Below, in pieces: positions 37,980 through 49,235 of a stretch of 64,000 nt of DNA (position 1 is its first letter; the number at the start of each line of letters is the position of its first letter). Below the pieces are notes generated by a model, which was not told the origin of the DNA, made no database searches, and was given only the letters and a program-made list of their open reading frames with translations. The DNA is from Xanthobacter oligotrophicus (GTDB lineage: Bacteria; Pseudomonadota; Alphaproteobacteria; Rhizobiales; Xanthobacteraceae): positions 558,001 to 622,000 of the forward strand of contig NZ_VTTL01000001.1 of the NCBI RefSeq assembly GCF_008364685.1, read 5' to 3'. Made by a program: the position numbers and the translations under genes.

Positions 37980-38798
37980 ATGACATCCGCAGCCGCCCGC
38001 ATCGCGGGCGAGGCCACCGGCACGCCTGTGCCCCACCGGCCCCTTTATCCGCGCTCGCTCGAGGGCAAGGTCGCCCTCGTGGTGGGCGGCGCCGGCGCCA
38101 TCGGCGGCGCCACCAGCCGCATGCTCGCCCAGGCCGGCGCAACGGTGGCGGTGACACACATGCCGTCGGAGGCCGACGCCCGCTCAGCCCAAGCCCTCGT
38201 CAACGAGCTGGGCGACAGCCACGCCGCCTTCGCGGCGGACGTGAGCGACACCGAAACGCTCATCGCCGTCCGCGACCAGATCGAGGCGCGCTATGGCCGC
38301 CTCGACATTCTGGTGAATGCGGCGGGCTTCACCAAGCCGGTGCCCCACGCCAACCTCGACGCCCTGACCGACGAGCTGATCGACCGCATGTTCCAGGTGA
38401 ACTGGCGCGGGCAGTTCGCGAGCGTGCGCACCTTCGCCCCGCTGCTGAAGGCGTCGGGCGACGGGCTGATCGTGTCCGTCTCCTCCATCGCCGCCTTCAC
38501 CGGCGTCGGCTCGTCCATCGCCTATTGCGCGGCCAAGGCCGGCATCGACGTGATGACGAAGGCGCTGGCCCGGGCGCTCGCCCCGGAGATCCGCGTCCTC
38601 GCCATATCCCCCGGTGTTGTCGACACCGCCTTCGTCCCCGGGCGCGGGGCCGACTTCAACGACAAGGTCACCAGTTCCACCCCGCTCAGGCGCATCGCCG
38701 AAGCGGACGACATCGCCGCCGCCATCACCGCCTGCGCCACCATGCTTGGCTACTCGACCGGACACATCATCCAGGTCGACGGCGGCCGGGCGCTCTGA
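37980..38798 (+). CDS. Short-chain dehydrogenase/reductase
   Basis: 272 residues. The Rossmann motif GGAGAIGG, then LVNAAGFTKPVPHANL, and the catalytic Tyr182-Lys186 in SSIAYCAAKAG, with the VISP-like segment LAISPGVVDTAF. A classical NAD(P)-dependent SDR of the FabG-like type. In this cluster it could reduce a ring-fission product or oxidise a dihydrodiol or alcohol. It starts 37 bp after the dioxygenase stop, same operon. Confidence 0.86.
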   Translation: MTSAAARIAGEATGTPVPHRPLYPRSLEGKVALVVGGAGAIGGATSRMLAQAGATVAVTHMPSEADARSAQALVNELGDSHAAFAADVSDTETLIAVRDQIEARYGRLDILVNAAGFTKPVPHANLDALTDELIDRMFQVNWRGQFASVRTFAPLLKASGDGLIVSVSSIAAFTGVGSSIAYCAAKAGIDVMTKALARALAPEIRVLAISPGVVDTAFVPGRGADFNDKVTSSTPLRRIAEADDIAAAITACATMLGYSTGHIIQVDGGRAL

Positions 38799-38809
38799 GG
38801 GAGGTCTCC

Positions 38810-39724
38810 ATGCGCGCGCCGAAGGACAAGGTCTTCATCACCTGCGCCGTCACCGGCAACCTCACGCGGCCGGAGCAGACGCCCCACCTGCCCATCACGC
38901 CGCAGGACATCGCCGAGGCATCGCTCGGCGCCGCCGAGGCGGGCGCGGCCGTGGTTCACCTGCATGTGCGGGACCCGGACACGGGCCGGCCCTCCATGTC
39001 GCTCGACTATTATCGCGAGGTGGTGGAGCGGATCCGGGCCCGCAACACCCAACTCATCATCAACCTGACCACGGGGCCGGGCGGCCGCTTCGTGCCCTCG
39101 GAAGCCGAGCCCAAGGTCGCCGGCCCCGGCACCACCCTCACCACGCCCGAACTGCGGGTGGAGCATGTGGCGCTGCTGAAGCCCGACATCTGCACCCTCG
39201 ACCTCAACACCATGAATTCCGGCAACGAGGTGGTGATCAACACCCCGCGCAACGTGCGCCGCATGGCGCAGGTGATCGCCGGCGCCGGCGTGAAGCCGGA
39301 GATCGAGCTGTTCGACAGTGGCGACATCGCCCTGATGCGCGACCTGCTCGCCGACGGCAGCTTGCAGGGCCCCGCGCTCTGCTCCTTCGTGATGGGGGTG
39401 AAATACGGCTTCCAGCCGTCGCCGGAAACGGTGCTCTACGCTCGCAATCTCTTGCCGGCGGATGCCCAGTTCACCGCCATCGGCATCGGCCGCAGCGCGT
39501 TCCAGACCGTGGCCATGTCCTATCTCGCCGGCGGCCATGTGCGCGTCGGGCTTGAGGACAGCGTTTATCTCGCGCGCGGCCGGCTCGCCGCCTCCAACGC
39601 CGAAATGGTGGAAAAGGCGCGCCGCATGGTCGAGGACCTGGGCGGCCAGATCGCCTCCCCGCGCGAGGCCCGCGACCTCATCGGCCTGCCCACCCGCCTC
39701 GCCGACGCAAGAAGCGTCGCCTGA
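38810..39724 (+). CDS. BKACE-family beta-keto acid cleavage enzyme (DUF849)
   Basis: 304 residues, full length. It has the family start KVFITCAVTGN, the zinc pair His50-x-His52 in VVHLHVRDPDTG, NLTTGPGG, LDLNTMNSG, EIELFDSGD and GLEDSVYLARG. BKACE enzymes convert a beta-keto acid plus acetyl-CoA to acetoacetate plus the shortened acyl-CoA; different members act on 3-keto-5-aminohexanoate, dehydrocarnitine, beta-ketoadipate and others. With a dioxygenase upstream, beta-ketoadipate giving succinyl-CoA and acetoacetate is attractive (inference). GGGAGG precedes the ATG and the gap to the SDR is 11 bp. Confidence 0.88.
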   Translation: MRAPKDKVFITCAVTGNLTRPEQTPHLPITPQDIAEASLGAAEAGAAVVHLHVRDPDTGRPSMSLDYYREVVERIRARNTQLIINLTTGPGGRFVPSEAEPKVAGPGTTLTTPELRVEHVALLKPDICTLDLNTMNSGNEVVINTPRNVRRMAQVIAGAGVKPEIELFDSGDIALMRDLLADGSLQGPALCSFVMGVKYGFQPSPETVLYARNLLPADAQFTAIGIGRSAFQTVAMSYLAGGHVRVGLEDSVYLARGRLAASNAEMVEKARRMVEDLGGQIASPREARDLIGLPTRLADARSVA

Positions 39725-39762
39725 GGCGCCCGCCACTGATTGCACCAGTTGAGGAGGTCCCC

Positions 39763-40797
39763 GTGACCGCAGTCGCACTTTCCCCGAATCCGGGCGCCGG
39801 CCTGGCGGTGGACGCCACCGCCCTGCGCTTCGACCAGCGCGCCACCAGCGCAGACGCCGTAAAGCCCCGTATCGAACGACGCACGCTGTTCCGCGCGAAG
39901 CCGACCGATGCCCTGGTGGAAATCCGGGCCGCCGCCGTCAATCCGTCCGACGTGAAGGCCGCCATCGGCCTCATGCCCTATGCGGTGTTTCCCCGGACGC
40001 CGGGGCGCGACTTCGCCGGCATCGTGATCGATGGCCCGCCCGACTGGCTCGGCAAGGCGGTGTACGGCTCGTCCGGCGACCTCGGCATCCGCCGCGACGG
40101 CACCCACGCCACCCACCTGGTGGTGGAGGCGGAGGCTCTGGTGGAAAAGCCTGAGGGCATCTCGCTTCAGGAAGCGGCCGGCATCGGCGTGCCGTTCGTC
40201 ACCGCCATCGAGGGCTTTCGCCGCGCCGGCCTGCCCCGGCCGGGAGAGACTGTGCTGGTGCTGGGCGTCAACGGCAAGGTGGGTCAGGCGGCGGCGCAGA
40301 TCGCCACCTGGCGCGGGGCGCGGGTGATCGGCGTGGTGCGCAAGAACGAGCCCTATGCCGGCCACGCCAGCGGGCCGGTGACCATCGTCAATTCATCCGC
40401 ACAGGATGTGGCCTCCACCGTCAAGGAACTCACCGACGGACGGGGCGCCGATATCGTCTTCAACACGGTGGGCGATCCCTATTACGCCGAAGGCACGGCC
40501 TCGCTGGCCAAGACGGGGCGGCAGATCTTCATCGCGGCGGTGAACCGCATCGTCGAATTCGACATCTTCGCCTTCTATCGCGGCCGGCACACCTATGTGG
40601 GCATCGACACGCTGGCCCTGTCCTCCATCGAGACAGCGGACGTGCTGCGCGAGTTGGCACCGGGTTTCGCGGGCGGCCAGTTGCGGCCCTTCCCCATCAC
40701 GCCGGACGCGATCTTCGCCCTGAAGGATGCGGCCGAGGCCTATGCCCGCGTGAGCGGGTCCGCGCGCGATCGCGTCATCCTCGTGCCCGGCGCGTGA
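39763..40797 (+). CDS. MDR-family zinc-independent alcohol dehydrogenase / quinone oxidoreductase
   Basis: 344 residues, GTG start with GAGGAGG 5 nt ahead. The N-terminal GroES-like domain (VEIRAAAVNPSDVKA, PGRDFAGIV) and C-terminal NAD(P) fold (VLVLGVNGKVGQAAAQIATWRGARVIG) are present, without the zinc Cys cluster. It belongs to the quinone reductase/enoyl reductase branch of medium-chain reductases. Reduction of a double bond such as that of maleylacetate is possible, which would replace the missing iron-type maleylacetate reductase (inference). Confidence 0.85.
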   Translation: MTAVALSPNPGAGLAVDATALRFDQRATSADAVKPRIERRTLFRAKPTDALVEIRAAAVNPSDVKAAIGLMPYAVFPRTPGRDFAGIVIDGPPDWLGKAVYGSSGDLGIRRDGTHATHLVVEAEALVEKPEGISLQEAAGIGVPFVTAIEGFRRAGLPRPGETVLVLGVNGKVGQAAAQIATWRGARVIGVVRKNEPYAGHASGPVTIVNSSAQDVASTVKELTDGRGADIVFNTVGDPYYAEGTASLAKTGRQIFIAAVNRIVEFDIFAFYRGRHTYVGIDTLALSSIETADVLRELAPGFAGGQLRPFPITPDAIFALKDAAEAYARVSGSARDRVILVPGA

Positions 40798-40806
40798 GGT
40801 GCGGCC

Positions 40807-41139
40807 ATGAACGTCATGCGATTTGACCAGGCCCCGCCCTACCAGGCCCCCGGACATGCGCTGATGCACATGGTCCGGCTCCAGGGCCGGGAGGCCGGCC
40901 CCGCCGATTGCCTTTGGCTGGGCCTGTCCACCATCGAGCCCGGCGGCGGGACGACCCTCGACGCCTCGGGCGTGGAGAAGATGTACGTGGTCCTCGACGG
41001 CGAGGTGACCGTCAGCAACGGACAGGAGGAGGCGACGTTGCGGCCGTGGGATTCCTGCCGCATCGCCCCCAACGAGAGCCGCGCGCTCAGGAACGACACC
41101 GACCGCATCGCGCGGATCCTGCTCGCCATGCCCCTTTAA
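40807..41139 (+). CDS. Small single-domain cupin protein with altered metal motif
   Basis: 110 residues, one cupin barrel. Motif 1 reads GGGTTLDASGVEKMYVVLDG. The Glu and final Gly are in place, but the usual HxH pair is absent, so metal binding may be lost or rearranged. Motif 2 is LRPWDSCRIAPNESRALRNDT, also without the normal His. Such proteins can be isomerases, sensors or non-catalytic binders. It begins 9 bp after the MDR gene, so it belongs to the cluster; function unknown. Confidence 0.75.
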   Translation: MNVMRFDQAPPYQAPGHALMHMVRLQGREAGPADCLWLGLSTIEPGGGTTLDASGVEKMYVVLDGEVTVSNGQEEATLRPWDSCRIAPNESRALRNDTDRIARILLAMPL

Positions 41140-41222
41140 AGCGCGACCGGGGACGGCCATCCGCCCCTGAACCGAGGACCGTGGACGCAGCCTGAAGCCG
41201 GCCGCGTGCGCGAACGAGAACC

Positions 41223-41254
41223 CATGTCCGCGTGCCTGCCCGCAGGCGGACATG
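41223..41254 (+). terminator. Intercistronic hairpin between cupin gene and dctA
   Basis: 13-bp arms catgtccgcgtgc / gcaggcggacatg with one mismatch and a 6-nt loop, no T-run. It may attenuate read-through, leaving dctA with a promoter of its own in the 263-bp gap. Confidence 0.45.
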
Positions 41255-41402
41255 AAAGCCGGAAACGTCGACGCCCGGCCAAGACCAAGCTCAAGAGCAA
41301 GAACAGAAAGCGGCCCCGCAAGTCGCTCTCGCAGGAAGCCGTCCGACACACAGCCTGATCGCGCCAATCCGCTCGGTCGAGGCCTTTCCCAGGGAGGATC
41401 CA

Positions 41403-42767
<1,365 letters not shown>

Positions 42768-42794
42768 GGCGAGGCCGAACGGCTCATCAGACAC

Positions 42795-42823
42795 AAAGAG
42801 GCGCCAGCAGGCGCCTCTTTTCC
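42795..42823 (+). terminator. Rho-independent terminator after dctA
   Basis: Perfect 11-bp stem aaagaggcgcc / ggcgcctcttt, loop agca, ending in a TTTT run. It closes the dioxygenase-dctA block. Confidence 0.9.
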
Positions 42824-42870
42824 GTAACGGTAAGCCTAAACCGTGCCTCGCAGCGCCGCGCCGAAAGCCC

Positions 42871-43164
42871 CTACCCGTCCGCGTCCAGCGGCGCGGTGCC
42901 GGAAGGGCGGCCATCGGCGTCGCGGGTGATGGTTTCGACGCGGGCTTCCGCCGCCCGCAACAGGGTCTCGCAGCGCATCTTCAGCGCCTCGCCTCGTTCG
43001 TACATGGCGATGGATTCCTCCAGCGGCACGCTGCCCCGCTCAAGATTACCGACGATGGCCTCCAGTTCCGCCAGCGCCTGCTCGAAGCTGAGCTTGTCCA
43101 CGCCCGCCGCCGGTCCGGCGCTCTGGCCCGACTTGGCACTGGTTGCCTTTGCTGCCTCGGCCAT
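42871..43164 (-). CDS. xseB: Exodeoxyribonuclease VII small subunit
   Basis: 97 residues. The core [43 protein letters not shown] is the XseB family signature, with an Ala-rich N-terminus and a C-terminal TITRDADG tail. XseB binds the large subunit XseA (not in the window) to degrade single-stranded DNA. ATG 43164 gives the usual length; the frame continues upstream without coding features. Confidence 0.93.
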   Translation of the reverse strand: MAEAAKATSAKSGQSAGPAAGVDKLSFEQALAELEAIVGNLERGSVPLEESIAMYERGEALKMRCETLLRAAEARVETITRDADGRPSGTAPLDADG

Positions 43165-43362
43165 GGCCGCCTCCGCTGATTCCCTTTGCGCCAACCTTAT
43201 ACCGATCCGCACCCGGCTCACCCATGCCTCCGAATTTCGGGCGGTGTCGCAGGAGGCAAAGGCGCTTCCTTGCGCCCTGGGACACCATCCCAAATCAGCC
43301 GGGGTGGCCCCGGCGCCCGCCCTTTGGTAGAAGCCGGCCAGAAATCTCAGGAAAACACCCTC

Positions 43363-44541
43363 ATGTTGCCCGCGGCGTCCGCGCCCCTTCCGCCCCGCGA
43401 TCCCTCAGGCCTCGAAGATGCGCTCATCGCGTGCTTCGAGACCGCCGGCTTCTCGCGCCACGATCCGCCCATCCTCCATCCGGCGGACGCCTTCCTCGAT
43501 CTGTCGGGGGAATCCATCCGCCGCCGCATGTATCTGACGGCGGACGCGGACGGGCGCGAGCTATGCCTGCGGCCCGACATCACCATTCCGGTGGCCCGCG
43601 CCGTCATCGCCGAACGCATGCCGCTGCCGGCGCGCGTGAGCTATCTCGGCCCCGTGTTCCGCTTCCGGGGCGAGGGATCGGGCGAGTTCCGGCAGGCGGG
43701 CGTGGAATCCTTCGGCCGCACCGACATCGAGGCGGCCGATGCGGAGATGGTCGCCCTCGGCCTCAACGCCTGCGCGCTCTATGGCGTCCCGCAGCCGGAG
43801 ATCCGGCTCGGCGACGTGGGCCTGTTCGCCGCCCTGCTGGAGGCGCTGCCGCTGGCCCCGGCACTGCGCCGGCGCTTGCTGAAGGATTTCGGCCAGAGCC
43901 GGCTCGATGCCGACCTCGGCCGCCAGAAGGAGCGCCCGAAAGAGAGCGCCTCGGCCCATGCCGGCGTGCTGGCGGCCCTCACCGGCGCCGATCCCGAGGC
44001 GGCGCGGGCGCTGATCACCGATCTTCTGTCCATCGCCGGCATCTCCACCGTGGGCGGGCGTACCGTGTCCGAGATCGCCGAACGCTTCCTGGAGCAGTCC
44101 TCGCTGGAGGCCGGCGCCGGCCTGTCCGGCGAGACCGGCGAGATCCTCTCGCGCTACCTCGCCATCTCGGGGACGCCGGACGAGGCCTCCGCCCGCATGC
44201 GGGCGCTGGCGGCGGACGCGGGCATCGACCTGTCGGCGGCGCTCGATACCTTCGACCGGCGTACCGGCTTCCTCACCGCCTATGCGGTGAACCTGTCCGA
44301 CGTGCGCTTCTCCAGCGCCTTCGGGCGGCCGCTCGACTATTACAGCGGCATGGTCTTCGAACTGCACGACACAAGCGGCCGTACCGATGGGCCGCTGGTG
44401 GCCGGCGGGCGCTACGACAAGCTCTTGGCACGCCTCGGCGCCGAGATCAGCGTGCCCGGCGTCGGCCTCGCGGTGTGGGTGGAACGCCTCGCCGCCCTCA
44501 CCTCCGCCCCCTTCCCTGCTGCCGTGGAGGGCGCCCGATGA
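43363..44541 (+). CDS. hisZ: ATP phosphoribosyltransferase regulatory subunit
   Basis: 392 residues, a histidyl-tRNA-synthetase-like fold without charging activity. It has motif-2-like [20 protein letters not shown] and a C-terminal [15 protein letters not shown]...GGRYDKL region. HisZ pairs with short-type HisG to form the first histidine-biosynthesis enzyme. AGGAAAA lies ahead of ATG 43363. Its stop overlaps the hisG start (ATGA), so the subunits are translationally coupled. Confidence 0.93.
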   Translation: MLPAASAPLPPRDPSGLEDALIACFETAGFSRHDPPILHPADAFLDLSGESIRRRMYLTADADGRELCLRPDITIPVARAVIAERMPLPARVSYLGPVFRFRGEGSGEFRQAGVESFGRTDIEAADAEMVALGLNACALYGVPQPEIRLGDVGLFAALLEALPLAPALRRRLLKDFGQSRLDADLGRQKERPKESASAHAGVLAALTGADPEAARALITDLLSIAGISTVGGRTVSEIAERFLEQSSLEAGAGLSGETGEILSRYLAISGTPDEASARMRALAADAGIDLSAALDTFDRRTGFLTAYAVNLSDVRFSSAFGRPLDYYSGMVFELHDTSGRTDGPLVAGGRYDKLLARLGAEISVPGVGLAVWVERLAALTSAPFPAAVEGAR

Positions 44542-45512
44542 CCAGCCCGCTCATTCTCGCCGTGCCGTCCAAGGGCCGGCTCCAGGAGAATGTCCACGCC
44601 TTCTTCTCCCGCGCCGGCATGCCGCTGACGCAGGCGCGCGGCGCCCGCGACTATCGCGGCGCGCTCGGCGGCGTGGACAATGTGGAGGTGGCCTATCTCT
44701 CCGCCTCCGAGATCGCGGCGGCTCTGGCCGCCGGCGCCGCCCATATCGGGGTGACGGGCGAAGATCTGGTACGCGAGAACATCCTGGAGGCGGACAGCCG
44801 CGTCGCGCTGCTGGAAAAGCTCGGCTTCGGCCACGCCAACGTGGTGGTGGCGGTGCCGCAGGCCTGGATCGACGTGCGTACCATGGACGATCTCGACGAC
44901 GTCGCGAGCCATTTCCACGGCCGCACCGGCCGGCGCATCCGCGTCGCCACCAAATATGTGAACCTGACCCGGGGTTTCTTCGCCCGCTACGGCATTGTGG
45001 ATTACCGCATCGTCGAAAGCGCGGGCGCGACCGAGGGCACGCCGGCCTCCGGATCGGCGGAGCTGATCGTGGATATCACCACCACCGGGGCGACGCTGGC
45101 CGCCAACGCCCTGAAGGTCGTGGACGACGGGATCATCCTGAAGTCGGAAGCCAATCTCGTGGCCTCGCTCACCGCCAATTGGAGCGGCAGCGCGCTTTCG
45201 GCGGCACGGGCCATGTTCGATCGGCTGGGGGCGGAAAAGCGCGCGCGGACCATGCGCGAGGTGCGCACCCGCTTCGCGAGCTGCGACGCCTCCCTGGTGG
45301 AGGAAGCGGTGGCGCGCTATCGCTGCGTCGCACCGTTCGGCGGCCCCACCTCCTCCGGCATGCTGACCCTGCACTGCCCGCCGGATACGCTGCATGGGCT
45401 CGCCACCTTCCTGCGCGAGCGCGGGGCGAGCATGGTGACCGTTGGTCCCATCGAATATGTGTTCGCCGCGGACAATCCTCTCTTTGAGGCCCTGGAAGCG
45501 CGGCTCGGCTGA
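44538..45512 (+). CDS. hisG: ATP phosphoribosyltransferase catalytic subunit
   Basis: 324 residues. [17 protein letters not shown] at the N-terminus, [28 protein letters not shown], and the PRPP-binding region [20 protein letters not shown] are all present. It couples ATP and PRPP in the first step of histidine synthesis. It is longer than minimal short-form HisG, as is usual in this order, with an extra C-terminal segment. It starts inside the hisZ stop. Confidence 0.94.
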   Translation: MTSPLILAVPSKGRLQENVHAFFSRAGMPLTQARGARDYRGALGGVDNVEVAYLSASEIAAALAAGAAHIGVTGEDLVRENILEADSRVALLEKLGFGHANVVVAVPQAWIDVRTMDDLDDVASHFHGRTGRRIRVATKYVNLTRGFFARYGIVDYRIVESAGATEGTPASGSAELIVDITTTGATLAANALKVVDDGIILKSEANLVASLTANWSGSALSAARAMFDRLGAEKRARTMREVRTRFASCDASLVEEAVARYRCVAPFGGPTSSGMLTLHCPPDTLHGLATFLRERGASMVTVGPIEYVFAADNPLFEALEARLG

Positions 45513-45545
45513 TCGGGGCTCCATGGTGCGAATCTACCAACCCGT

Positions 45546-45584
45546 CGCCGGCGCCCCGCTGCGCCGGCGGTGGCGATTTTTATT
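45546..45584 (+). terminator. Rho-independent terminator after hisG
   Basis: 8-bp stem cgccggcg / cgccggcg around an 8-nt loop, then gtggcgatttttatt. The T-run overlaps the stop of the convergent small gene. Confidence 0.6.
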
Positions 45585-45873
45585 CGTTGCCGATGCCGCG
45601 GTCTCCCTGCTCCAGGAACAGCTCATCGGACGGCTCCCGCTGCACGGGGGGCGTGTAGGTCCTGGCCCGCATGTGGGAGAAGGGATCGTTCTGCTCGGCA
45701 CGCGTCACCGGCGCATAGCCAAGGGGCTGCTGGTAGCCGAACGCCGTGCTATCGATTTCGTGATTGGCCTCGGCGTCAGCTTCGTCTCGTGAGTGCTGAT
45801 CCGCCGCTACGGCAACACCAGCAATCAAGAAAGTGGAGGTAAGAGCAATAGCTCCGAAGGTAAGATGGCGCAT
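45580..45873 (-). CDS. Small secreted protein of unknown function
   Basis: 97 residues. The signal peptide MRHLTFGAIALTSTFLIAGVAVA is followed by an acidic, apparently disordered mature part (ADQHSRDEADAEANHEIDST...), with proline-rich YTPPVQREPSDELF near the end. I recognise no domain. The start codon at 45873 has GGAG 6 nt ahead; in-frame ATGs at 45885 and 45879 are alternatives. It is convergent with hisG and has no obvious partner. Confidence 0.6.
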   Translation of the reverse strand: MRHLTFGAIALTSTFLIAGVAVAADQHSRDEADAEANHEIDSTAFGYQQPLGYAPVTRAEQNDPFSHMRARTYTPPVQREPSDELFLEQGDRGIGNE

Positions 45874-46180
45874 TTTCATCTCCATCTAATGCCAAACGGA
45901 CGATGCCGCTCGGCTAAACGCTTAGATATTGTTGCAGCGACTCGGCAATAAGGGGGATTTTACGCAACGCTGCATCTCATAAAGCGCACCAATGGCCGAC
46001 AGTATCCGCGCCCTGCGGTAGCCGGCAGCGCGGCTGGAACGCGGTACCGAAGCGCCCCGCCTTCCCTCGCAGGTCCTAGGGCTTTACTCTCCCCGGCCGA
46101 TTGAACGCACTCAACTGAACGCACCCTCGCGCCGCGCCCGGGAGGCGGCGGCAAACGAGGCGTTGCCCGAGGAGTTCTCC

Positions 46181-48811
46181 ATGCGTGATGCCGAGCCCAA
46201 AGCCATCCACCTCGCCGACTACCGCCCGCCGGAATGGCTGGTGGACAAGGTGGAGCTGGACTTCGCGCTCCATCCCTCCCAGACCCGCGTCACCGCCCGC
46301 CTCGCGCTGCGCCGCAATCCGGAGGGAACCACGGGCGCGCCGGTGGTGCTGGAGGGGGACGGCCTGACCCTGGTGCGCCTCGCCATCGACGGCAAGCCGC
46401 TGGCCGGCCCGAGCTTCGAGGCGACCCCCGCGCGCCTCACCCTCGCCCATCCTCCGGCCGACGCCTTCGTGCTGGAGGTGGAGACGCTGGTGGACCCCAC
46501 CGCCAACACCCAGCTCATGGGCCTCTATCGCACCTCCGGCAATTACTGCACCCAGTGCGAGCCCGAGGGCTTCCGCCGCATCACCTATTATCCCGACCGG
46601 CCGGACGTGCTCTCGGTCTTCACCACCCGCATCGAGGCGGACAAGGCCGAGGCGCCGATCCTGCTGGGCAACGGCAACCTCATGGAAAGCGGCGACATCC
46701 CCGGCACCGCGCGCCATTTCGCCATCTGGCATGACCCGTGGCCCAAGCCGTCCTACCTGTTCGCGCTGGTGGGCGGCAAGCTCGCCAAGGTGGCCGACAG
46801 CTTCGTCACCGCCTCCGGCCGCAAGGTGGAACTGGGCATCTATGTGGAAGAGGGCAAGGAAGCCCGCGCCGGCTATGCCATGGACGCGCTGAAGCGCTCC
46901 ATGCGCTGGGACGAGGAGGCCTTCGGCCGCGAGTACGACCTCGACGTGTTCAACATCGTGGCCGTCTCCGACTTCAACATGGGGGCCATGGAGAACAAGG
47001 GCCTCAACGTCTTCAACGACAAATACGTGCTGGCGACCCCCGAGACTGCCACCGATGCCGATTATTCCGGTATCGAGGGCGTCATCGCCCACGAATATTT
47101 CCACAACTGGACCGGAAATCGCATCACCTGCCGCGACTGGTTCCAGCTGTGCCTGAAGGAAGGCCTCACCGTCTTCCGCGACCAGGAATTCTCGTCCGAC
47201 CAGCGCTCGCGCCCGGTGAAGCGCATCGCCGACGTGCGCATGCTCAAGGCGGCCCAGTTCACCGAGGATTCCGGCCCCCTCGCCCACCCGGTCCGGCCGG
47301 AAACCTATCGCGAGATCAACAACTTCTACACCGCGACCGTCTATGAGAAGGGCGCCGAGGTGGTGCGCATGCTCAAAACCCTCCTCGGCGAGGAGGGGTT
47401 CCGAAAGGGCATGGACCTCTATTTCGAGCGTCATGACGGGGATGCGGCGACTATCGAGGATTTCGTCGCCGCCTTCGCCGACGCCACCGGCCGCGACCTC
47501 ACCCAGTTCGCACTGTGGTATGCCCAGTCGGGCACGCCCCTGCTGAACGTGAGCGGCAGCTATGACAAGGAGGCAGGCACCTTCCGCCTCGACGTCAAGC
47601 AGTCGGTGCCGCCCACGCCGGGCCAGGGCGACAAGAAGCCCATGCTGATCCCGCTGGCCCTTGGCCTGGTGGGGCCGGACGGGCGCGACATGCCACTGAC
47701 GCTGGGCAACACGCCAGTGGAGCACGGCGTGATCGAGGTGAAGGAGGCCGCCCAAAGCTTCCTGTTCACCGGCCTGGACGCGCGACCCGTGCCCTCTCTC
47801 AACCGGGGCTTTTCCGCGCCTGTGAACCTTGTCAGCGACCTCACCGAGGCGGACCGCGTCTTCCTCGCCGCCCATGACGGCGACCCGTTCAACCGCTTCG
47901 ACTCGCTCCAGCGTATCGCCCTTGAACTGCTGAAGACCGGTGCCCGCTCCGGCACGCTTCCCGCGCCGGACGCTCTCATCACGGCGACAGGCGCGGTGGT
48001 GGCCGATACGGCGCTCGATGCCGCCTTCAAGGCGCAGGCCCTCGCCCTCCCCGGCGAGAGCGAGGTGGCGCGCGAGCTGGGCAGCGATGTCAATCCCGAT
48101 GCCGTCTTCGCCGCCCGCAAGGCGCTGCGGATCGCGGTCGGAACCGCCCTCGCGGCGGACTTCGCCCGCACCTACGAGAGCGCGGGGGCGGGTGGGGCGT
48201 TCGCGCCGGACGCAGCTTCCGCCGGCCGGCGGGCGCTGCGGAATCTCTCCCTCGACTATCTCGCCGTCACCGGCGCGGCCGAGGGCATCGCGCGCGCCAA
48301 GGCCCAGTTCGAGGCGGCGGACAACATGACCGACCGCTTCGCCGCCCTCGCCGTGCTGGCCCAGCACGACGTGCCGGAGCGCGAAGCGGCCCTCGACGCC
48401 TTCTATCGCCGCTTCGAGAGCGACGCGCTCGTCATCGACAAGTGGTTCATCCTGCAGGCGCAGATCGCATCCGAGGGGACGCTGGACCGGGTGAAGGGCC
48501 TGATGCTCCATCCGGCCTTCTCCCTCTCCAACCCCAACCGGGTGCGCTCCCTCATCGGCGCCTTCGCCGCCGCCAACCCCACCCAGTTCAACCGGGCGGA
48601 CGGAGCGGGGCACGCCTTCGTGGCCGATACGGTGCTCAGCCTCGACGGCAAGAACCCGCAGGTGGCGGCGCGGCTGCTGGCGTCGTTCAAGACGTTCCGC
48701 CAGTTGGAGCCGGTGCGGCGCGCCAGCGCCGAGGCCGCCCTGCGCCGTGTGGCGCAGACCCCCGGCCTGTCGGCGGATGTCTCCGACATCGCCACCCGCT
48801 CGCTGGGGTGA
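46181..48811 (+). CDS. pepN: Aminopeptidase N (M1 metallopeptidase)
   Basis: 876 residues, the usual length of proteobacterial PepN. The exopeptidase motif GAMEN lies at residues 268-272 and the zinc site HEYFH at 304-308, followed by NWTGNRITCRDWFQLCLKEGLTVFRDQEF with the third ligand Glu. The C-terminal DUF3458 and helical domains are intact. It trims N-terminal residues from peptides in the cytoplasm. GAGGAG sits ahead of ATG 46181; an in-frame TTG 18 nt upstream is less likely. Confidence 0.95.
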   Translation: MRDAEPKAIHLADYRPPEWLVDKVELDFALHPSQTRVTARLALRRNPEGTTGAPVVLEGDGLTLVRLAIDGKPLAGPSFEATPARLTLAHPPADAFVLEVETLVDPTANTQLMGLYRTSGNYCTQCEPEGFRRITYYPDRPDVLSVFTTRIEADKAEAPILLGNGNLMESGDIPGTARHFAIWHDPWPKPSYLFALVGGKLAKVADSFVTASGRKVELGIYVEEGKEARAGYAMDALKRSMRWDEEAFGREYDLDVFNIVAVSDFNMGAMENKGLNVFNDKYVLATPETATDADYSGIEGVIAHEYFHNWTGNRITCRDWFQLCLKEGLTVFRDQEFSSDQRSRPVKRIADVRMLKAAQFTEDSGPLAHPVRPETYREINNFYTATVYEKGAEVVRMLKTLLGEEGFRKGMDLYFERHDGDAATIEDFVAAFADATGRDLTQFALWYAQSGTPLLNVSGSYDKEAGTFRLDVKQSVPPTPGQGDKKPMLIPLALGLVGPDGRDMPLTLGNTPVEHGVIEVKEAAQSFLFTGLDARPVPSLNRGFSAPVNLVSDLTEADRVFLAAHDGDPFNRFDSLQRIALELLKTGARSGTLPAPDALITATGAVVADTALDAAFKAQALALPGESEVARELGSDVNPDAVFAARKALRIAVGTALAADFARTYESAGAGGAFAPDAASAGRRALRNLSLDYLAVTGAAEGIARAKAQFEAADNMTDRFAALAVLAQHDVPEREAALDAFYRRFESDALVIDKWFILQAQIASEGTLDRVKGLMLHPAFSLSNPNRVRSLIGAFAAANPTQFNRADGAGHAFVADTVLSLDGKNPQVAARLLASFKTFRQLEPVRRASAEAALRRVAQTPGLSADVSDIATRSLG

Positions 48812-49235
48812 GGAAGTCCGCCCAGCGCCTGCACCGTGGCCCCTCCGGCATGTCCTGAGGGGCCACTGCTGCGTTTGCAGCCCAGCGGGCCGGCGGACCC
48901 GGGGAAGCCCCGGACCAAGACCGGGGCATGACGGCGTGAGAAACCGACTCCGCCGAGGCGCAATCTGTGCCTCAGTTTGAAAAGAAGTGGCACCTCCCCG
49001 GAACGAAGCGCGGGAAGAACAGAGCGGTAAACCCCGGCGGCAACCGATTCGGTCCAGCTGTGTTCCCGCTGGGTCCCAGCCCGTAGCGAAAGCAGTATCA
49101 AAACGAGACGGCACCGTGCCCGGCCTTGGTGCCTCCGGCGGGCGATCATCGAGCCGTGACGCCGCAGATTCATTCAGCGGCACACCACCGCGTAAAAAGA
49201 GTATATAAACAGAACAAGATAGCCGGGAGCACGCC
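48812..49235. other. Intergenic region with REP fragment and long leader of the MgtC-like gene
   Basis: 424 bp. A REP fragment lies at about 48898-48933 (ccggaccaagaccggggcatgacg). The last 40 bp are AT-rich (taaaaagagtatataaacag) and probably hold the promoter of the next gene. A possible stem (ggcaccgtgcc / ggtgcc near 49110-49133) is weak. No ORF with coding character is seen. Confidence 0.5.
48898..48933. repeat. REP-like element fragment, copy E
   Basis: Right half only: ccccggaccaagaccggggcatgacgg matches the closing arm of the full REP-like elements at 3463 and 22247, with small changes. Confidence 0.6.

Noticed and set aside
48940-49235. Possible metal riboswitch upstream of the MgtC/DUF4010 gene
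   Set aside because: I could not find a convincing conserved core or multi-helix junction; only a weak stem and an AT-rich promoter-like end.
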